From positions 43,355,005 through 43,365,004 of the forward strand of contig NC_091557.1 in the NCBI RefSeq assembly GCF_042767895.1: a stretch of 10,000 bases of DNA, read 5' to 3'. Positions 8,222 through 10,000 of this stretch are shown here, in pieces. The notes beneath the pieces are model-generated. The model searched no databases, was not told the DNA's origin, and saw nothing but the letters and a program-made list of their open reading frames with translations. Source of the stretch: Penaeus vannamei. Its lineage: Eukaryota > Arthropoda > Malacostraca > Decapoda > Penaeidae. The translations under genes and the position numbers were made by a program. Position 1 is the stretch's first letter; every line of letters begins with the position of its first letter.

Positions 8222-8245
8222 TGACGTCATCAAAATCTGACGTCA
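8222..8245. promoter_or_regulatory. Two perfect CRE octamers, TGACGTCA
   Basis: TGACGTCA occurs at 8222-8229 and again at 8238-8245, 16 bp apart start to start. Both are followed by T-S-A (TGACGTCATCA and TGACGTCATGA). This palindrome is the full consensus cAMP response element bound by CREB/ATF bZIP dimers. The surrounding DNA is AT-rich, so two exact copies in 24 bp are unlikely by chance unless the motif was duplicated. No transcription start or gene is evident next to it. Confidence 0.5.
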
Positions 8246-8292
8246 TGATATCCTCCAGTTGCTACTGATCTAGCCTTTCCCCTGCCACCTTT

Positions 8293-8357
8293 GGTCTCGA
8301 ACCTCTGAATTGAACCTTTATTCGATTCCATGGTCTTGAACCCTGACTCGAACCTTG
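8293..8357 (-). repeat. 13-bp minisatellite, 5 units, B-box-like on minus strand
   Basis: Units start at 8293, 8306, 8319, 8332 and 8345, an exact 13-base period, with core TCGAACC/TTGAACC/TCGATTCC. On the minus strand the cores read GGTTCGAGACC, GGTTCAATTCA, GGAATCGAATA, GGTTCAAGACC and GGTTCGAGTCA. The first and fourth resemble the tRNA gene B box (GGTTCGANNCC). No tRNA cloverleaf or convincing A box is present, so this is not a tRNA gene. Weaker C-C-T-T-T echoes (8267-8292) suggest that the array once extended to the left. Confidence 0.7.
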
Positions 8358-9183
8358 GTAATCCAGCAGGCGGCGCTCAAACACACTGGGGACGATTCCT
8401 GCCCACGCAGACAACACACCCACATTAAATTGCTGTCAAGACATGTTTATGAATTGTTTATGGATAAAACTATTATAAAATCATCGCTTCCTGAGTTTCC
8501 TCATGTGCTCCGAACATTTTTCGAATTTTTTGGGTGGCGACTAAGCCAGGTGACATGTACTGCTTTCCCACTTTTTCCATCTATCAAATGTTATAATTCT
8601 TTACTAGAACGCTAATGGAAGTTCTATTTTTTCTGCAATTCAACAGTTTTTAAAGATTCATGTTCAATGTTACGAATCCCACCACTTATCTTTATTTGTG
8701 TCATATTTTACGTTATCTATACTTTTATCAGCACAAAGAAATTGTTTTAGGCTCAAGTTATTTTTCATCATAGTTGATCATCTAGGTTATAGTTTTCTAA
8801 GATAATTCTATTATTTTCTTTATATCTACGACCTACCATGTCACCTACTTAATTATTGGTCTTAGTGATTAATGTAGGCTTACAGAGGATACTTGGGTAA
8901 TCACATGTGTTGATAAATTATTTTACTTTGTTCTGGTTTCGAATTATAAATGAAAGCTACTGTTGTAGGTTTTGATAACGTTGTTATTCCTGTACTTCTA
9001 AGCCCGTTTTAATGTAAAGCTACACAGAAAACTATTGTTAGGAGGAGCATGAAATAAGTGTTAGAAGGGACGTATAAACATTCAATAACGAACAGAATCT
9101 TATGTTACGGAAGGGTTATTATTTAGTGTTTCAGACTTGTCTTGTTCCGATTCATGTCTCGAATAGTTGTTCTAGAATTCACT
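8358..9183. other. AT-rich stretch without a supported gene
   Basis: A short GC-richer start (8358-8420) is followed by AT-rich unique DNA. An 86-codon plus frame (8355-8615) begins at TTG inside the minisatellite, not at an ATG, and shows no domain. No repeat or RNA gene is recognised. Confidence 0.55.
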
Positions 9184-9270
9184 CACACACACACACACAC
9201 ACACACATATATGCATGTGTGTATATATACATAAGTATATATTCAGATATGTAGATATATAAATACATAC
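9184..9270 (+). repeat. (CA)12 plus TA/TG compound repeat
   Basis: CA runs from 9184 to 9207 and then passes through TATATGCATGTGTGTATATATACATA into degenerate ATATGTAGATATAT and ACATACATG. The CA and TG parts around ATGCAT are partly self-complementary. Confidence 0.9.
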
Positions 9271-9836
9271 ATGATGTGCGAGTGTGTAATCAATGTGCAA
9301 TAGACTTTCTAATTCCCTTCAAAGAACATTATTTTCCCATAAATCCAAAACCAAACTCATTTACCCATAAATGACTGATAATTAATTGAAATGCATAATA
9401 CAACTCTTAATACCTTTGAAATATTTTTCCATATCAGTGCGAGAGATGAAATTCATTGGTTATTCTGTTTAATGAGGAAATGATACTTGATACAGGCTGC
9501 TTATGTTGCACATTTTTCATGCCGAATGATTTTTAGCGATTTTACCTAGCACATGTGGTTTTGAAAACTTTTTTTTGGTCTATCATTACTTTTTTCTGTA
9601 TCACATTACCACTGATATCATTATCATGCTACTCTTATTTATGTGATTGTATATAACCATACACATTTATTTAGTTTCGTCCTTTAGCTTGTTTTACTGA
9701 TTATTGCATCCGCTACATATATTACATGAGACTGAAGACTTAACACATTCAAAAATGCGTTTTAAAGGTATGACGACTTGGGTTTGACTGGTGCAAGAGG
9801 GTTGGGAATCTAACGTAGATTATTTGTTTATTATGT
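9271..9836. other. AT-rich stretch without a supported gene
   Basis: Unique AT-rich sequence. All frames are short, there is no microsatellite and no RNA gene is recognised. Confidence 0.55.
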
Positions 9837-9932
9837 ATACATATATATGTGTGTGTATGTATGTATGAATATTTCATACGTATATGCATATACATTATAT
9901 AAGGACACACACACATACACAGGCATATATAA
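9837..9932. repeat. Imperfect inverted TA/TG and CA/TA repeat
   Basis: The left arm (TATATATGTGTGTGTATG from about 9842) and the right arm (ACACACACACATACACAGGCATATATA, to about 9931) are roughly complementary. At the centre, GTATGAA (9863-9869) pairs exactly with TTCATAC (9873-9879) around a 3-base loop. A cruciform is possible. TATATAAAG near 9926-9934 is TATA-like but leads to nothing visible. Confidence 0.6.
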
Positions 9933-10000
9933 AGGTAGTTTAAAAGATGGTAACAAACAAACAAATGAACTGAACAAAAGAAAAAAAAACAAAAACGGTT
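9933..10000. other. A-rich end of window
   Basis: (ACAA)3 at about 9952-9965 is followed by an A-rich stretch. No gene is seen. Confidence 0.6.

Noticed and set aside
8293..8360. tRNA gene on the minus strand, suggested by GGTTCGAGACC
   Set aside because: There is no cloverleaf and no A box at a suitable distance, and the motif is repeated five times in tandem.
8355..8615. 86-codon plus-strand frame
   Set aside because: It starts at TTG within a minisatellite, which is not a plausible eukaryotic start. No domain is recognised.

Overview
The window looks like intergenic or intronic DNA from a eukaryotic, probably invertebrate, genome. It is AT-rich and packed with microsatellites, and it has no long open reading frame outside repeats, no operon-like gene packing and no recognisable rRNA or tRNA. 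Long TG/CA, TA and TATC arrays joined into compound arrays are typical of penaeid shrimps and other decapods, and also of cephalopods and other molluscs. The sequence alone does not decide between them. No protein-coding gene can be called with confidence.

Layout. Positions 1-710 are AT-rich and hold one 60-codon frame with little support. At 711-895 a short TG array runs into a strongly purine-biased tract with a canonical G-quadruplex motif. Positions 896-4920 are mostly low-GC DNA without recognisable genes, carrying a CCAAT-type motif, a TATA-containing hairpin, a small AAAT array, a G10 run and an A23 run. A (GT)53 array lies at 4955-5060. A diverged minisatellite of about 13 units (roughly 24-60 bp each, typically 32-40) fills 5315-5850 and contains a T43 run.

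From 5997 to 7002 simple repeats dominate: a pyrimidine tract, (AT)35, CA-rich DNA, a unique island of about 215 bp, alternating pyrimidine-purine DNA, TG, G8, TTTA, CA and (TATC)22. At 7165-7490 there is a sharply bounded GC- and CpG-rich patch (63% GC by hand count over 7201-7440), the best candidate for a decayed coding segment, transposon remnant or exon. At 8177-8358 three things sit together: a GA-rich tract, two perfect TGACGTCA octamers, and a 13-bp tandem repeat whose minus strand reiterates a tRNA B-box-like motif. The rest is AT-rich with two further CA/TG/TA compound blocks.

I see no clear new gene system. The most interesting signals are the 8.2 kb motif cluster, the 5.3-5.85 kb minisatellite and the 7.2-7.5 kb GC-rich patch.
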